Positions 12,006-13,553 of a DNA stretch of 13,553 bases are shown one piece after another. A program made the position numbers and the translations under genes. Source of the stretch: Bacteroidales bacterium (GTDB lineage Bacteria > Bacteroidota > Bacteroidia > Bacteroidales > P3); the NCBI GenBank assembly GCA_004551865.1, contig SFPR01000045.1, forward strand, positions 1 to 13,553. The letters run 5' to 3'. The notes under the pieces were generated by a model. It was not told the origin of the DNA and searched no databases. It saw nothing but the letters and a program-made list of their open reading frames with translations. Every line of letters starts with the position of its first letter. Within the stretch, counting starts at the first letter, position 1.

Positions 12006-13553
12006 ATGAAACTAAAAGTGTATTCTGCTTCGGCAGGAAGCGGAAAGACCTTCAGTCTGACGGTCGAATATTTGAAGAAGTTGCTCAAAAATCCCAAGGC
12101 ATACAAGAATGTGCTTGCGGTAACATTCACAAACAAAGCCACGGCAGAGATGAAAAACCGAATTCTTTCTCTTTTGTGGAACATAGTTTATCAAACCGAG
12201 AAAGCACAAGCCGAGATTGATACAATAAAAGGAGAAAAGAATGCAAGCCTTTCTGAACAGGAAAAAGCAAATGCGGCTCTTGCTCTGACAAGTATCCTCC
12301 ACGATTACAATCATTTTTGGATTGAAACAATCGATAGCTTCTTTCAGAGAGTTCTTCGCAACATGGCACGCGAGATTGGGGTGAGTAGCGGTTTTGAACT
12401 TGTGATTGACGATAAAGACTACCGCGTTCAGGCTGTTGAAGAACTGAAAGAAGACACTCAGACAAATAAAAAACTTGACGAATGCCTCAGAGCCTACATT
12501 GATGAGAGAAAACAAGAAGGTAAAAAGTGGAACTTTGAAAAGGATATGGAGGAATTTTCCGATGAACTCTCAAAAACAATCATTGACAATGCGATGAGAC
12601 AAATGTCCTTTGAGACTTTGCAAGACATACTCAAAGAAACAGCCGACAAAGAGAAGGAAATCCAAGAGTTTATCGACAATATCAACCAATATATAGAGCA
12701 AGCCAAACGCTTAGCCATTGAAGCAGAAAAGGAATATAAAGCATTTGTATATTCAAGGTTCATAGAAGGATATAGTTTTAAGGAAGATAGCGAAGGAGAG
12801 GGCAAAATAATTAAACAAAGCAAAAAATCGGAAAAACAAACCAAGCATATAACAGACAAACTCAATGAACTACACGACCAATGTGTTGAGTACTACAAGG
12901 AAAACTACCCTCGAGTAAAGCGATTGCGAACCATATATTCTTCGGCTCGCAAATTGTGCCTCTTGGTCTTCATTTACCAAAGAGAACATGAGATGTTGAG
13001 AGAAAATAACAGCTTCCTTTTGAGACATACTCAGCGATTGCTCAACCAAATGGTCGATAGTAAAGATGCAGTTCCTTTCATGTATGAGAAAATCGGCTCA
13101 CGACTTCAACATATCATGATTGACGAGTTTCAAGATACCGACTCTTTGGCTTGGAACAACTTTAATCTCTTGGTGGCAGAAAGTCTTGCCTCGGGCGGAG
13201 AGTGCTCTGTGTTTGGCGATGTGAAGCAATCGATTTACCGTTGGAGAGACGGCGATTGGCAAATACTCAAAGCATTGTATGACAGACCGAACAACAACAA
13301 ATATTCGCTGCCAACCGAACAACTACCGCTCAAAGACAACTACCGAACCGACGGAAAAATAGTAGAGTTTAACAATCGTTTTTTTCAACACTGCTTTCAG
13401 ACCGTTGCAGGCTTCACAATAGACGCACAAACCGCCAAGAAGAACTTAGAACAGGGCGAAGTGAGATTTAGTTTTGTCGATAAATTCGATACGATTTCTC
13501 AAAACGAAAATATGCTCTACAAGACTGTTGAAGAGATTGACCGTTACTTGGCT
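12006..13553 (+). CDS. AddA/RecB-like UvrD-family helicase, N-terminal 516 residues (runs off the window)
   Basis: The frame opens at ATG 12006 and has no stop through the window end, so the 3' part is missing. It is a superfamily 1A DNA helicase: Walker A (motif I) YSASAGSGKTFSL (G11-T15); motif Ia VLAVTFTNKATAEMKNRI; TIDSFFQRVLRNMA as in AddA/RecB; Walker B (motif II) MIDEFQDTD (D373, E374); motif III GDVKQSIYRWRDGD (from G404); and a motif IV-like LKDNYRTDGKIVEFNN. The region of about residues 170-320 is charged and helical (subdomain 1B). The AddA-type motifs suggest a role in double-strand end resection with an AddB/PD-(D/E)XK partner, which may be encoded downstream. Only the helicase part is visible, so a C-terminal nuclease domain cannot be confirmed. 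It starts 1 nt after the sugar transferase stop, implying translational coupling with an unrelated pathway. Confidence 0.92.
   Translation, partial: MKLKVYSASAGSGKTFSLTVEYLKKLLKNPKAYKNVLAVTFTNKATAEMKNRILSLLWNIVYQTEKAQAEIDTIKGEKNASLSEQEKANAALALTSILHDYNHFWIETIDSFFQRVLRNMAREIGVSSGFELVIDDKDYRVQAVEELKEDTQTNKKLDECLRAYIDERKQEGKKWNFEKDMEEFSDELSKTIIDNAMRQMSFETLQDILKETADKEKEIQEFIDNINQYIEQAKRLAIEAEKEYKAFVYSRFIEGYSFKEDSEGEGKIIKQSKKSEKQTKHITDKLNELHDQCVEYYKENYPRVKRLRTIYSSARKLCLLVFIYQREHEMLRENNSFLLRHTQRLLNQMVDSKDAVPFMYEKIGSRLQHIMIDEFQDTDSLAWNNFNLLVAESLASGGECSVFGDVKQSIYRWRDGDWQILKALYDRPNNNKYSLPTEQLPLKDNYRTDGKIVEFNNRFFQHCFQTVAGFTIDAQTAKKNLEQGEVRFSFVDKFDTISQNENMLYKTVEEIDRYLA

Overview
The window looks like a chromosomal segment of a low-GC member of the Bacteroidota, most likely Bacteroidales. 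Upstream of several genes there is a Bacteroidota-type sigma-factor promoter (TAnnTTTGC at about -7, in three cases with TTTG 19-20 bp further upstream). Shine-Dalgarno sequences are weak or absent, and the gene families (CCC-motif membrane proteins, M16 and S9 secreted peptidases, DUF2975 with a YozG-type regulator) fit that phylum. Every convincing gene lies on the + strand.

Region 1 (1-2290) is accessory and partly decayed. It opens with a very structured non-coding segment (1-178): a 111-nt imperfect foldback ending in GTTGGGC, resembling an integron attC site, and a second hairpin that competes with it for the same arm. Next is the N-terminal part of an Eco57I-like adenine DNA methyltransferase, cut off just after its catalytic NPPY motif. 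Two tandemly duplicated CCC-motif membrane proteins and a DUF2752 protein follow, with a good promoter in front. A 93-nt foldback and a frameshifted, unrecognised gene relic fill most of 1780-2290.

Region 2 (2190-6166) holds a DUF2975 membrane protein and its YozG-type Cro/C1 regulator, preceded by a promoter with direct repeats of 21-bp period and a dyad that look like an operator. A large secreted M16 zinc peptidase follows and ends at a clear terminator.

Region 3 (6177-10083) has a four-helix membrane protein of unknown function with its own promoter, then a 253-bp intergenic stretch with the most striking pattern in the window. This is four near-palindromic ACGGCG-centred repeats spaced exactly 21 bp apart, just upstream of the S9 peptidase promoter. 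The same repeats can also be read as a 40-codon ORF of cationic heptads with a hydrophobic tail. The secreted S9 (prolyl oligopeptidase/DPP-like) peptidase and rsmG are tightly coupled behind that promoter.

Region 4 (10136-13553) is probably one transcription unit: a DegT-family sugar aminotransferase, a small PglC-type phosphoglycosyl transferase, and the N-terminal 516 residues of an AddA/RecB-like UvrD-family helicase that runs off the window. The first two suggest synthesis of an aminosugar-containing surface glycan. The helicase, whose start lies 1 nt after the transferase stop, is a DNA repair gene.

I see no complete defence system, CRISPR array, tRNA, rRNA or intact insertion sequence. 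The best candidates for something undescribed are the attC-like foldback region and the 21-bp phased repeat array/small ORF.
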